A DNA stretch of 64,000 bases, taken from Lutraria lutraria. Lineage: Eukaryota > Mollusca > Bivalvia > Venerida > Mactridae. The position numbers and the translations under genes were made by a program. Shown piece by piece: positions 25,821-38,214 of this stretch. Numbering within the stretch: position 1 is the stretch's first letter; the number at the start of each line of letters is the position of its first letter. Under the pieces are notes generated by a model, which saw only the letters and a list, made by a program, of their open reading frames with translations, made no database searches and was not told where the DNA came from. The stretch covers positions 33,583,336 through 33,647,335 of the forward strand of contig OZ026840.1 of assembly GCA_964023205.1 (NCBI GenBank). Reading direction: 5' to 3'.

Positions 25821-26832
25821 ACAAGAGCTCCGCGGTCGGAGACATATGCCCCCCAAACAGGGCCTTGACACAGAGTTATCGCTCAAACGATTTTCAAACT
25901 CCATGACACAGTGACCTTGATCTTTGACCTAGTGACCCCAATTTCAAAAGGGGTCATCTACTGTCCAAGGCCAATGCACCTGCAAAGTATCAGGCCCATC
26001 AATCAATCTGTTAACGAGTTATCGATCGGAAACGATTTTCACACTCCATGTCAAAGTGAACTTGACCTTTGACCTAGTGACCCCAGTTTCAATAGGGGTC
26101 ACCTAGTGTCCATGGCCAATCCACCTGCAAAGTATCCGGCCCATCGGTCAATCCATTGACGAGTTATCGATCGGAAACGATTTTCACACTCAATGTCACA
26201 GTGACCTTGACCTTTGACCTAGTGACCCCAGTTTCAATAGGGGTCATCTACTGTCCAAGGTGAATGTACCTGTGAAGTATCAGGCCCATCGGTCAATCCG
26301 TTGATGAGTTATCGATCGGAAACGGTTTTCACACTCAATGTCACAGTGACCTTTGACCTAGTGACCCCAGTTTCAATAGGGGTCATCTACTGTCCAAGGC
26401 CAATGCACCAGCCAAGTATCAGGCCCATCGGTCAATCCGTTGATGAGTTATCGATCGGAAACGGTTTTCACACTCAATGTCACAGTGACCTTTGACCTAG
26501 TGACCCCAGTTTCAATAGGGGTCATCTACTGTCCAAGGCCAATGCACCAGCCAAGTATCAGGCCCATCGGTCAATCCGTTGATGAGTTATCGATCGGAAA
26601 CGGTTTTCACACTCAATGTCACAGTGACCTTGACCTTTGACCTAGTGACCCCAATTTCAATAGGGGTCATCTACTGTCCAAGGTGAATGTACCTGTGAAG
26701 TATCAGGCCCATCGGTCAATCCGTTGACGAGTTATCGATCGGAAACTAACTGGTCTACCGACAGACAGACAGACAGACCGACAGGCTAGCAAAACAATAT
26801 ACCCCTTCTTCTTCGAAGGGGGGCATAATAAA
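25821..26832. repeat. Bivalve-type tandem array, ~140-bp units, with hairpin-like ends
   Basis: Starts ACAAGAGCTCCGCGGTCGG and ends CTTCTTCGAAGGGGGGCAT. Between them are about six units of 139-145 bp containing 'GTGACCTTTGACCTAGTGAC', 'GTTTCAATAGGGGTCAT' and 'GAGTTATCGATCGGAAACG'. Two neighbouring units are identical over at least 139 bp (26301 and 26440 starts), showing recent unit duplication. A short GACAGACAGACA stretch precedes the right end. ORFs here are repeat-derived. Confidence 0.85.
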
Positions 26833-27019
26833 ATACAACACATTTTAACAATATCAAATTTTAGTTTCAATGGATTTAACGATATTTTTAGTTCCATGTA
26901 TGTACCGCGGTCGTTTCACCTAGCAAGTTTTCATAGACTGTATCCTAACTTATTTTCTTTCCATAAGTTGCCGGCAACTACTATACATATTTAAGAAAAT
27001 CGCCATCTTTGTCACTTAC

Positions 27020-27160
27020 CACTGGACGACGGCCGTGGCATTCAAATTGTGTGCAGTTACGCTGCAACATTCTGTTCCCAATTGAAGTTGGAATGCCATT
27101 ATTAACGATATCCTGAATCCGTCTACCACTTTGCTCCCTGTGTATTTCTACAAGTTCCAT
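27020..27160 (-). CDS. Possible first coding exon, unknown gene
   Basis: On the minus strand an ATG at 27160 opens a 47-codon frame (MELVEIHREQSGRRIQDIV...) running directly into a consensus donor GTAAGT with phase 0. No family recognised. Helix-rich start and Cys/Arg end. The only partner seen is the weak terminal exon at 25573-25444, across a repeat-filled gap. Confidence 0.35.
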
Positions 27161-27287
27161 TACTCAGGCACATCATCATCACAATCACTGTTTACAGTAC
27201 TAAGCTCAACCCTAAGAGCATAAAACCACGCGTATCAAATCACTTGACAGAATTCCATGTTTATCCAATAAATAGTGTCAAACACAG

Positions 27288-27670
27288 TCAGTTGTTTAAG
27301 TAACTCAGTCCCAGATAATGTTGATATCTCCATAGCATTAATGATAGTTCGAACATGCAATCTACTGGTAATTTTGATGTTCTATCGAACATTAGCTCAA
27401 ATGGAGCAATATGTGTAGATTCAAGTGGTGTTGCATTATATGAATATACCAAAGATGGAACATAATGTTTCCAATCTGTATTCTGTGACACTTCAAGTGT
27501 GCATAGCATATTAATTAGTTTTCTATCCAATCTTTCTGGCGTTGCATTTCCCCTTGGATGGTATTCTAATACTTGTACTGTAGAATAGCTTTTCTGTATA
27601 ATCGATCCTCAGAAATGTTTTTTTAATTACTTCAGATTCAAAATTAGGTCCTTGCTTAATGATTTGCTTA
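27288..27670 (-). pseudogene. Ty3/gypsy integrase fragment
   Basis: On the minus strand, 'GPNFESEVIKKTF' is followed, after a frame break near 27600, by 'YHPRGNATPERLDRKLINML' and then 'DWKHYVPSLVYSYNATPLES'. These are the end of the integrase catalytic core and the region after it: the conserved N/YHPxGN motif and the 'A(Y/T)N.T.H.sT...PFeLmFGR' segment. Only about 125 codons remain and no LTR is seen, so this is a fossil of a Metaviridae-type retrotransposon. Confidence 0.85.
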
Positions 27671-30202
27671 ACTTGTAATGACAATCCTGGCTCTTACGTA
27701 TATCCATTGCACTGTCATGTCCAGGATGTCAAGTATCTGTATGCATGTCTTTCAGAATACTCTATCTCTAGTGGTACATGTCCCCAAGCAAACGTGAACT
27801 GACTATTTAGGCACTTCTTTGGCAGTGTCTTAGCAGTTTTGCCATTTATAGCAGTTTCTAAGCAGTTCTTATCCGTCAGCTGTTTGTCAGTTTTTGAATA
27901 TCATTTCATGTTTGTCAGAGCATCCTTATCAAATTCTTTTCAAACTTGTATGGAAATTCTGTTACAAAAGTAATATTTTAAGCTTTGACAACATTCAACC
28001 TTTTCAAAATGTCTTTAATTTTTACAGCAATAATCTTGGTTCTTTTCATTACTACTTTATGACTTGACTGCAGCAGTGAATACTTTGTACATTCCACAAA
28101 ATCAAATAAATGTACTTATTGAAGGATTCATTTTAAAAGTTGGAAACTTGCAAGAAGATGATAACAGATCTGAGTTTTTCAATTGAACAATGTTCTGTTT
28201 CCGCTTTGTCAAACGTCCATGAAATTGAAAGGCTGTGTATGAATATCTTTATACACTCCATAGCTGCTGGTAAAAATGCACAGGTAACTGCTGAAAGTGA
28301 TTTAAACAAAGGGTTTTCGAGATGTTTGTCCAAGAAGAAAAATCCCTTGAGATGTTGGCAGCCGGCATCGGAACCGCCAAGTCTAGACCACGTCAATATA
28401 AAACATCGCCAATCATTTGTCAAAGAAATGTATCTCGCACGATCCAGTACAATGTGTTTCCCGTGAACACTGATTTTTGTGTTACTATGTTTTGCTTATA
28501 TCTTTGTATTATTATTATTTGTCTACTTCCATCTGTTTAATAGAACAGAACTTTTATTAGAGACTTGTTTAATAACTAATATTTCAACATTATTTTATTT
28601 TCTGTTTATGTATATTTTTCATCATGTTTATTTATTGCTTCGCTTAGTATCATTCTGTAAGTTCGCCTGTCTAGATAATGTTTTTATATTAGAAATTTAA
28701 TTAGAAATACTTCTCCCGCATATATTCTTACCATCTCAACGCAATATATTCCTAACATATTATATTTGTAATGTGTACATTGCCTCGTTGAATAGTTTTT
28801 TGCATGACATGTGATAATGTTAAACAAACTTGTTTGAATCGATTTAAATGCGTAATAAACTTTTTTATATAACATGTTGTATGTGTTTGCATTTCTTCAT
28901 CTAATAGACGAGTATTGTTTAGTAGTATAAAGGAAGACTCGTTATTATTCTGACAATGATTATTTTATTGCTCATTTTAGTAATTAGGCATATTTAGAAT
29001 AAGACAAATCAACTATCATTATATAAAAACCAAGAACAAATAGCATGTTTATATACGTACGGCTCATAAATAGCTAAGTCCCGGCTCGTTTGATTGAATC
29101 CTGCATTATGTTTATCATCGACGCTTATCATCATTACCTTTAAATATCGTACTAAACCATCGAAACATTGTATCTATAGTGTAAATAGTATTAATGTAAA
29201 ATGACCATAGCTGTCGAATGGGCCGTAAAACAACAGTTAAATATATAAAGTACATACATGTAATGAATTGTTCATGCTGTAGGGTAATGGTTACATATTG
29301 TATTTCAAGAAATATGATAGAACAAAAACCAAGTCCTTAACAGAAATCGAAATTTGCACATCCGTACATTAAATAAGTAAAATTACTTACTAATTTTACA
29401 AAATTCCTGACATGTCAACGTCTTGAAGGCTCCAAATGGAATCCAAATTTAACGTGTGTGCCTCATTTTTACGAAGTTCAATTATTGTACACAGTTCCAA
29501 ATAAAACACGATGTCCATACTTTCATAGAGTTCTGTCAGAACCTAATTGTGGGATTGGTGGGTGTTGGAAGAGGCGGTTGCCACGCCTCTATAGTTTGTG
29601 GACCATGTCCCAAGAAGCAGCATAATTACGAAGCACTGTTGTGAGACGTACTGGTTTTGGCTGCTCGTGAAAATGGCAAGCCGTAGATAAAATAAACAAG
29701 CCCTCAAAATGACTCGGCGCTCATGTTGCTGCAACTGAAAACGATTTATTCATGAACATGTATATACAGTCGACCACTGCATAATTACGTTATTACGGAT
29801 TATTTGAAAGCGTGAGCACTTTTATTCAGTGCAAGATATAGGGTCTAAAAGTGAGATTTGCTAGGCATTGATAATAATTTATAGTAGTGAATATTGGGAA
29901 AACACTGCAGAAGTCCTTTCAATCTTCTCCTCGGGGTCAGTAATAATTGAAAGACATTATTATGACATGAGCCAATAATGTAAATGATATAAGCTTAGTT
30001 AACGTGACAATCCTTCACATATACTTCAGTCTTTATATCGTATCGGTGATGATTATTTATACAAGGTGTATCTTATGCATGCGGCTGAGATATTGTTTGT
30101 TCGTGACAAATTTAAAATTGACTTGTTAATGGAAAAAGATTATTAATAATACGGTAAATTGTTTGTTTATACTTAACTGTTGATGAATATTATTCTTCAC
30201 AA
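27671..30202. other. Intergenic upstream of the GPCR
   Basis: No gene supported. A 108-codon open frame at 28140-28466 has coding-like composition but no recognisable motif or clear splice context. A SINE 3'-end fragment ('CATAGCTGTCGAATGGGCCG TAAAACAACAG') is at 29202-29250 and resembles the tail of the SINE at 38215. Confidence 0.4.
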
Positions 30203-31237
30203 ATGGATAACTATGACTATTTTCGATCAAAAGCCGAGCTGAGAAGTGGTGTATTAATGTGGCAGATTGTATCCCCAATTTTGATCGTATTTGGGACTAC
30301 CGGGAATGTGATATCCATCATTGTTCTGTCACAGAGAAGATTCAATCGTTGGTCATCAAGTATATTCTTGATTGGTTTAGCCGTGGCAGACCTTAGCGTC
30401 CTATACGTAGGTTTACTTAGACAATGGGTTAAATACACGTTTGGGAGGGATTTCCGTTCTGTTCATCCAGTTTTGTGTAAAGTTCATTGGTGGCTGGTAT
30501 ACGTGTGTGCTGATATCCCGGTTTTGATCTTGACAGCCATTACTGTTGAGCGTCTTATATCTACACTATGCCCCTACCGAAGCAAAAGGATTTGCACCAA
30601 AAATAAAGCAAAAGTTGTACTAGGCATAATCTTGGCTGGTTCTTTTATCATTAACAGTCATCTGTTGTACGGCTTTGGACGGCTTGAACTCCCTGGTGGA
30701 AACGGAACGATATACATACCTTGCGCGACAATATCGGAGAGCTACGAGCACTTCTTCGCCAAAGTATGGCCCTGGATTGATCTATGTAAATTCTCCCTCA
30801 TACCTTTCGTCATCCTTAGTACTGGTAACATATGTATAATATACAAGCTTATTTCAAGCAGGCGAAAGGTAAGGAGGCGAGTTGGTCCCCTCACGACCGC
30901 CGCTCCGACAGCTGCAGCAACTGGTACCGATGGAAAAACATCGAACATGTCTGTATTGCTGGTGTGCTTGAATTTCGTCTTCATCTTCAGCACCTTACCT
31001 GTTTGCATATACTTCATTGGAGAGCCATACTGGATCCCTAGGGACATTCCAAGAAGCGCACAACTTCAAGATCCGTGGTGGGCGCTGGTTAACTTGATTA
31101 TGTACGCTAACAATTCGTGCAATTTCATTATGTATTGCTTAACAGGTTCCCGGTTCAGGAACGCTGTACGCGAATTGTTTAAAAAGGGAACCCGTGGCAA
31201 CCTGAATTCGTCCATTCGACCGGCTGGGGCACCTTAG
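30203..31237 (+). CDS. Rhodopsin-like (class A) peptide GPCR, intronless
   Basis: A 344-residue seven-helix receptor for the plasma membrane. Helices are roughly 20-43 (Gly-Asn at 34-35), 53-75 (LAVADL, Asp63), 92-117, 136-156, 190-215, 249-273 and 292-312. Cys92 and Cys174 can form the usual loop disulfide. The DRY triad is replaced by ERL (116-118) and the helix 7 NPxxY by NFIMY (307-311). Loop 3 is basic near helix 5 (SRRKVRRR) and has an Ala/Thr-rich stretch. One glycosylation sequon (NGT, 167-169) lies before helix 5. The overall pattern resembles the FMRFamide-receptor/GPR139-like branch that is expanded as single-exon genes in molluscs and annelids. A neuropeptide ligand is inferred, not shown. 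The start is the first ATG of an uninterrupted frame beginning a short acidic N-terminus. Confidence 0.9.
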   Translation: MDNYDYFRSKAELRSGVLMWQIVSPILIVFGTTGNVISIIVLSQRRFNRWSSSIFLIGLAVADLSVLYVGLLRQWVKYTFGRDFRSVHPVLCKVHWWLVYVCADIPVLILTAITVERLISTLCPYRSKRICTKNKAKVVLGIILAGSFIINSHLLYGFGRLELPGGNGTIYIPCATISESYEHFFAKVWPWIDLCKFSLIPFVILSTGNICIIYKLISSRRKVRRRVGPLTTAAPTAAATGTDGKTSNMSVLLVCLNFVFIFSTLPVCIYFIGEPYWIPRDIPRSAQLQDPWWALVNLIMYANNSCNFIMYCLTGSRFRNAVRELFKKGTRGNLNSSIRPAGAP

Positions 31238-32592
31238 ACATGACCATTTAGAATGAATTAAAAAGATTTGGACGATTTGTTTTAATTATAGTTGTTACTA
31301 TAGTATTATGATATATGTCCGATATCTCTGGAAACATATTTTGAAACATGATTCTTTTTTTGTGTGTGAATCGCATGTGGATAGCAAATAGCAAATGTTT
31401 TTTATCTTGAACCTGGTGTTGTGCATGAACATAAAATAATATGCTTGATCGGAGCATTACATACGTTTTAAAAGATTGTCGAAGTTGATATATGGTTAAA
31501 TTACATCATGGTATATATCTATTTTGCAACGTTATAAATTACTTATGCAGCTTCAGGTTACGTATGTAATTATCTATGTCTATATTCGTTAAGCGCATGG
31601 TCTTGCATTAATGAAAGCAAGGATACTTTTTATCGCGGAATTTAAAGACAATCTTCCTCATTTGTTATCATATTTAATAGAATTGGGGACTCCAAATTCA
31701 TAACTAATTTTTTCGATATTTCCAAAAAAATTTAACCGAAAAATTTAACTCTATTATGTTGTTAAAAGATAGGGTTTATTACTTTACAATGGTGTTTAAT
31801 TATATTCAACATTATGTACATTATAATTTGATTGCATTAAACATGTACACCTGTCATTTGTATTAACCGACAATGGATCTACCTTATTCCAGGAACTCTA
31901 CATCACAGAGAGAGTACCTATAACATGTAACTGTCCCTGCTTGCTCGTAAGAAATGTTTGTTTCTGCTTATTAAAACTAGGGTAGGTAGGTAGAGTTTTT
32001 TTATCATTTTTTAAATTATTTTTGGAAGCGTGTGGAAATGTTAAAAGTGAGCCAGTGGATGTGCCGTTCTTCGGGTTTTATAAAAGTTTAGGGTCGCGGG
32101 GGAAATGAGACACAAACAATTCATATTTACGCCTAAGATACAACGTATGTACTTCCTACATTCAAATTTTAAACATATTTTGAAAAGCATAACTTTAAGA
32201 AAATGGATTACGTAAGGACATCTTCGAAAAGATTTGTTTCGAGCGCTAAATATATGAGTTAAACGTAACAGTTTTACTGTGAATATTTTGTATTCATTTT
32301 TTATTATATTTATGAGAAACCATCTTAATATCATGTGTGTATGTATAAACATGTCCGTATCATTTTTGTTCGCCCTCTTCGCTTTATTAAACTTGATATT
32401 CTATATATTCGTCTGGTTAGGATTTCTTAAGTAACCGTACTAGTATGCCACTTCTGTCCACTAGTTTTGTATTTAATTTATGTGTCCTTGTTGATATGAA
32501 TGTATGCTTGTACATGACTTATAATTATCTTGTTCTCATTGGCTTCTCATAAACTCTGTATTTATATACAAGAAATATGTAATAGATATAGA
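31238..32592. other. Downstream of the GPCR
   Basis: 3' flank of the receptor. An inverted family B MITE copy lies at about 31975-32130. Otherwise AT-rich, with no gene. Confidence 0.5.
31975..32130. mobile_element. MITE family B, inverted copy
   Basis: In reverse complement it reads GTTTGTGTCTCATTTCCCCC, then GGCACATCCACTGG, then TTTCCACACGCTT, then TACCTACCTACCCTA. This is the order seen at 17225-17445. Confidence 0.6.
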
Positions 32593-32733
32593 GAATACAT
32601 GGTTGGTGCCGGAGATGGAGAAGGTTTATCCGGTGAGTGAGATAGCATATCTTGGCGAGCTTTAGCGAGCCAAGATTCGCTTTCGCAGCGAACCGGATAA
32701 ACCTTCTCCATCTCCGACACCAACCATGTATTC
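32593..32733. repeat. Compound hairpin element
   Basis: 41-bp arms (32593-32633 and 32693-32733) starting GAATACATGGTTGGTG pair with one mismatch. The 59-bp interior holds two more small stems, CTTGGC/GCCAAG and TTCGCT/AGCGAA. As single-stranded DNA or RNA it would form a branched hairpin. No target duplication found. Confidence 0.8.
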
Positions 32734-33586
32734 GATTTATCCTGCTATTCTCATTTAGTTTAGTACAACACTACATTTTTTACCGAAACCGCTAATTTAT
32801 ATGTGACGTTTTGACAATTAATCGAAAACTGAATTATTCTCCATAAACTTTCGGAGAAAACATCTGTCACTGCATATCTTTGTCTAAAACGTTTCAATAA
32901 TAATGATGATAATAATAAATTGGCATTTAATTTGAAATGGCGTATATCAAACATTGTATGTCAATTTTAACACCCGGTCGATACTGAATGAATGAGCAAT
33001 TTCCCTTTAACAGGGCGATACAAGCAATAAATATTACGTAACATCCTGTTAATTGTATATCATCAGTCATAAAAGTGGTCAGAGGCTTTAGCCATATCTG
33101 TATCAGATAATAAAACGTATCCACACGAATGCATTTTCTTTATATTCTTTTCAATCAAGAAGTACATAATTATAGAAATATAGCACGGTATTTTTTCCAT
33201 GATATTGCAAAGAAATAAGAAAAGCATTTGACAACATTTTTACTAGATGAGACTAAAAAAGGCATTGTGTAAAATATTGTTGTACATCGAAAGTGGTTCG
33301 AATAATTCAAAATCAATTGGAAAAGATTAATTGGAATATACTTCTGAGTTTATAAAATCACTTAATCTATGCTTCTGACCCAGCAAGCTCACGACTGGAA
33401 AAGTTTAAAAATCGTAGTTTTATAAAGCGTGATAAATAACAAGTACTTATATACATACATATAATTTTCTGAAGATAATCCTTTTTACAAAATATGTTTC
33501 CGGTAAAACATGCACGAGAAAATCATTTAATTCCACATTCATCAGGTGTTTTCTCAATAAAACTGTCTGCCTTCATTTATTAATTT
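32734..33586. other. Intergenic, nothing recognised
   Basis: AT-rich. At 33449 a half-copy-like CAAGTACTTATATACATAC resembles one end of the palindromic micro-insertions but has no partner end. Confidence 0.4.
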
Positions 33587-33593
33587 GTAATAG

Positions 33594-33612
33594 CAAGGTA
33601 TATAAGTCCTTG
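33594..33612. mobile_element. Palindromic micro-insertion, copy 2 (19 bp, TSD GTAATAG)
   Basis: The sequence is CAAGGTATATAAGTCCTTG, both ends of the family with most of the left half missing. The perfect 7-bp repeat GTAATAG lies at 33587-33593 and 33613-33619. Confidence 0.8.
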
Positions 33613-33696
33613 GTAATAGATATATTTATATTCACAGGGTGACCGTAAACGGTAGCCATGGTTATATTTTGAGTTTTAGACCCGCTTATATAAACC

Positions 33697-33732
33697 CAGA
33701 GACGTATAATACAATTGTATTATACGTCTCTG
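33697..33732. mobile_element. Palindromic micro-insertion, copy 3 (36 bp, TSD ATAAACC)
   Basis: Starts CAGAGACGTATAATACAA and is a perfect 36-bp palindrome. The 7-bp repeat ATAAACC is at 33690-33696 and 33733-33739. Its interior differs from the CAAGGAC type, so it is a subfamily or a different element with the same size and target length. Confidence 0.8.
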
Positions 33733-33739
33733 ATAAACC

Positions 33740-36700
33740 TGATTAAGAAAATAAATATGTATCGAGTTATTAAATTAAAGAAAAGTTTGCTAAAAATTAG
33801 CAGTTTTTTGTAACATAGTAAAAATATACCGACTTAAATTATACACCTGCTAAAGCAATTTAACAATTAGTCACGTGTTAAATGTATGAAAGGTCATAAC
33901 AAGTTAAATGTTTGTACGGCGCAAAATCGCATCCGGCAATTCAATACTAGAATGTGGCCTATGTAACATTTTTTATCAGGATGTGCAAAGTTTCAGATCA
34001 AACGAATTTGTTATTTTGACTTAACTGATCCCGAAACTAAAGTGATCATCTACCCATCAAAAATACAAGCCGTTGATGTTTCATGAATCTCATGAATCTG
34101 GTCATATGGTTCTACAGTTCACGAGGTACTCTATATGTAGTCCCTGTTTCCACCCTAAAATTAAAATCAGGGGAAACTATCATCTCGATGTATCAGACGT
34201 TGCAATATCTGCTGGAATGCATTTAAAATATTTAAATAAAGTCTCCAGAAATAACATACTCCGTTGTTTGAGGGTACGTTGTCGTAAAAACCTGGTATAA
34301 CGGTCCCAAACCAGGGTCACTCAAATAGAAGGGTCTGGACTCCGTAAATTAAAGCGTTGTGTAGCGATCACGTGGTCGCGCGCAAGATGGCCGTCATTGT
34401 GAAACGGTGAAGATCGCATTGAAATAGATACCCAAATATTCACAAATTACTAACCATTTTATTGGTGTAGAGCTCCACGAAAAGTTAGATCGTAAGTATC
34501 TCCTTCTAATTTGACCAATTTCTTAGGACAAAATCCATTTATTTATGTTGAAATCCGACGGTACATAAATGGACGAAAACTCGTTTTAAGCCCAGATCTA
34601 GATTGTTGTCGCAAAGCGTGTATTTTTCGTAAGTAAATATAACCCTTTTAAGTTATAGAGTGATGATGTCGGGATCAATTTCATGTCTTTTAAAGGTTGT
34701 TGAAGTAAATCATGCAGTTACTTTTTCATATTGATTCCGATGCTAAGAAATAATGATACATGAATTTGACCCTTTTTGACGAAGTCGCCATTTTGAGTTT
34801 GACCAATTTTACTTTTTTTAGTAAGTGATCCCGTCTTTAATAATCATCTATCGCTGAAATGCTTGCACATATTTTAGAAAAATCAATACTCCGTTAATTC
34901 ATGATTTTACTTTAAATTTTCGATTTCTTGTTTTTGACAAAATGGAAATTGAAAATGTGTGTGTAATCTATACACGCGTGAAAAAAGCTCTCCGATAAGT
35001 ATCGACAGCACAACTTGATGTTTATACAGAGATAAGCGCATGAAGAGCACGATGCCAGACCATTCAATTGAAAGACCCTGCCCAAACATAGATTTTCAAC
35101 TGTAAAGTGACCATCTATATCGAACCATAAAGTGACCGTCTATGTCGAACCAATTAAGTCATCATTTCTCGTGCACCTGATCGGACATTTTTTGTATTGA
35201 GCTCCGAAATCGATACTTAATTAATGACAATTGCGTAAACAAGTCAGTGTCCACGCTCGCGATTATAAAATTAGTCTGTGTGAATATGTTTATAATGTTT
35301 TGTTTATTTGCGACATGTTGCTAAAATAAATACATCGAAACGTATAAATACCGTGTTCCGTATCTTATAACACGATTAAATGATTATTACAACACACCGA
35401 CAGTCGCTCCAAAATGTAATAAACACAGCGAATTTCTCTAATAATTTATACATCGAAGTTCATTTAGATCGAACAATTTTTCCTTAGTCCTTTGACATAA
35501 AGAGTTTCGGCTGCATTTTCAAGAGCACGACCATTCGGGCTACCATATAGCAAGATGCACTAGACTAGACCAGTAAGCTATTGATTGTCGTTCGGACCTG
35601 CCTTAATGTCGAACCCTGTCGTCACAGTGCCCATATAAATACTAAACTAGTTCTCGTTGTAGCCCACCAGACAGAGTCAAATTCTCAGTCGACTGAAACC
35701 ACTTTTATTGAAATATTGACACGTTTCAGGTAATTTATAGGTGATTGACATTGACGAGACGACAACGATATTAAACAGCTACTAGCATTCCGTGAATGTC
35801 ACGTGATCATTGAGACTATTAGCGAGTCCGATTAACAACTTGAATAATACACAGTCTGTATGTACACATGAACACCACTTAAAAGTAGTTTTGCTTCATC
35901 CTCAGTAATATAACACAATGCTTGATAGTGTACTAAATTCAACGCCATGTTTGTTTACTATAGTAGGATTGGATTCGGTTCGTTTATTGACAGATGGGCA
36001 GATTCATTCCCGTCGTTGTTTATCGAGCTCGCTCCATTCTAAGACTATAAATAGCGACTGCGTCATCAATCTAACACTAGTTGGTGTGAGTAACACGTGA
36101 CCTCGTTCTATTTCTGTTTTGTTTATATCACGTGATGACCATTGTGGATATTTCGGGCACTATCAGTAATCTGCTTCGGTGCAAGAAGTTGTGATTTTGC
36201 ATTGCCATTTAAAAATAAGCATTCCAGAGTGTACGGCGACTCCTGTCGACGTACAATAACAACTAATTCGGTAGTTGCTACATCGACTACTGTACATGTA
36301 CAATGTACTTACTACAATATTAATACGGAACCGCGCGCTTGAACGCGAATATCTCCATTTTCAAACTAAATTGGAAGCAATTTCCACATTTTCAAATTTC
36401 TTAAATAAAGCTTAGACACCACAGAATACTTCACGAGGTTATAAAAAAATGTCATTTTAGTGAAAAAAAAACTTTATGGCCTGTCAAAAACGAGGTTTAA
36501 GAGTATTTTGACAGTTTTCATATAGAATTATCAACGAACGATAGTCACCAACTTCAAAAGAAAATGGAAGCAATAAGTTCACATACGACATTTATAAAAA
36601 TTACATTGAAATAAAGTGCAGAGAATGAAGATTACTTCACGAGGTTATAAAATTTTCTCATTTAATGTTATAAACAAGTTATTAGTGTTAAACCATACAG

Positions 36701-37200
36701 CTCCTATATAAATCTATAGTAAATCAGTTTATCGATAATCGTTATCGGAGTGATCGATAACACGTTTTCAAGGGAGACAACTTTGCCGATAAGACCGGCC
36801 AAGTTACAGAAATGTTCCGCATGCAAATCAGAAGGTTGTATTCGTATCAAAGTTTGTCTGCCTTCGCCACTGGAATATTCGCATGCGAGCGAGCATTCAT
36901 TAATTTGACAGTAATTCTTTTTTTAAGGATATCATTTTTAACACTAAAGATTGGACAGTTCACTACTGTAATTGTCTATGTCTGTACTAATAGTTTATTA
37001 TATAACTGATATACAATCTTTTAAATTACTACATTAAAATGTTCATACTCACATATTGTTCTCATTAAGTATAAGTTAACAAGGAATTTATACAACAATA
37101 AATCACCATGCTGTTATTGTATCTGATAACAACACGGATTATCATCTACACACTTTTAATTTAAACAAACTGGTAACAGAAACCTGCTGATCAGTACTAA
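33740..37200. other. Intergenic, with a possible CpG promoter-like patch
   Basis: Near 34365-34400 the sequence GATCACGTGGTCGCGCGCAA then GATGGCCGTC combines an E-box and a YY1-like AAGATGGC word, as in some metazoan TATA-less promoters. No convincing exon follows. At 36355-36660 a roughly 200-bp unit with 'CTTCACGAGGTTATAAAA' occurs twice in imperfect tandem. The phrase 'CAGGGTCACTCAAATAGAA' is shared between 34314 and 8020. Confidence 0.35.
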
Positions 37201-37215
37201 AATTGTTATTACATT

Positions 37216-37247
37216 CAAAGACCTATACATACATGTATAGGTCTTTG
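37216..37247. mobile_element. Palindromic micro-insertion, copy 4 (32 bp, TSD TTACATT)
   Basis: Starts CAAAGACCTATACATA and pairs with its second half with one mismatch next to the centre. The 7-bp repeat TTACATT is at 37209-37215 and 37248-37254. Confidence 0.85.
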
Positions 37248-37254
37248 TTACATT

Positions 37255-38214
37255 GAAACAAATGTGAAGACAAGAATCAATTATAAGTTTCATTGTACTT
37301 GTTTTGTAATCATACCGCTCCACATGTTTAATAAAAATATCTCCCAAGCTATGGTTCAATGTTCTGTTGAACGCCTTTATAGAACAGTGGTATCCAGTGC
37401 TTTAGATTGTATAACGGATATTTATGTGCATCTATAGTGTAATATTCTGACATATATTTACAATCTCTATACGTAACAGTGTTGTAGCGAGTGTCCGTGT
37501 ACACGGGTAACCACGGATACAGTCGAAGAATCGAACTTAAATTACGACTTCAATCGTCATTACTGAGAATCCTGGTACATAATATACTGGATGTCCCCGT
37601 TAAACTGCATTCTATTTTGTATACACTTCTTTTGTTGAATGCATCTGTTGAAATAATTATTTATTTGTTTACAGTATTTACTACTTAGTCAAATCCCTAT
37701 TCTATAAAGAGAAATGATCGCTTACACTCTCGCGGCGAAGTGGGCGGTGTGCGAGATTTCAGTCTTGATAGCAGAGTAATCTGTCCGATGTATGATTCCA
37801 ATTCTTTTGTTGTATGTCACTCTGTTTAACCTCAGGGTCTGGTATTTGTTTTGAAGTTAATTATTTCCCCTAAATGTTAAATACCCCCTTACGTAAAATA
37901 CTGATGTCAAACCAATGAGATTATTTGATTGATAAAATCATGTTAAATAATTATTTTTATGTCAATAAATATTTTGACTTTTGATGTCAAAATGTCAGTT
38001 AGATATTTTAATAGATACCATTTTGGTGATAATAATAAAACAAAAAATGATCAAACAACATTAATATGTACATTTTCGACATGTTATTGCACAAAATACA
38101 ATAAGCGTTCTAGCGCAATCTGATGGGCTAGCCCCGAGCGCTTCACGTGATCGTACATTTTTTGATTGCTCAGAAACTCGTTAAAGTAGCATTCATATGC
38201 ATTCATATTTTCAA
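37255..38214. other. Intergenic, nothing recognised
   Basis: No coding or repeat signal that I can support. Confidence 0.4.

Noticed and set aside
26301..26640. Two identical overlapping 64-66-codon frames
   Set aside because: Identical because neighbouring tandem units are identical; not genes.
28140..28466. A 108-codon plus-strand frame as a gene
   Set aside because: No recognisable motif and an overlapping open frame on the other strand; insufficient support.
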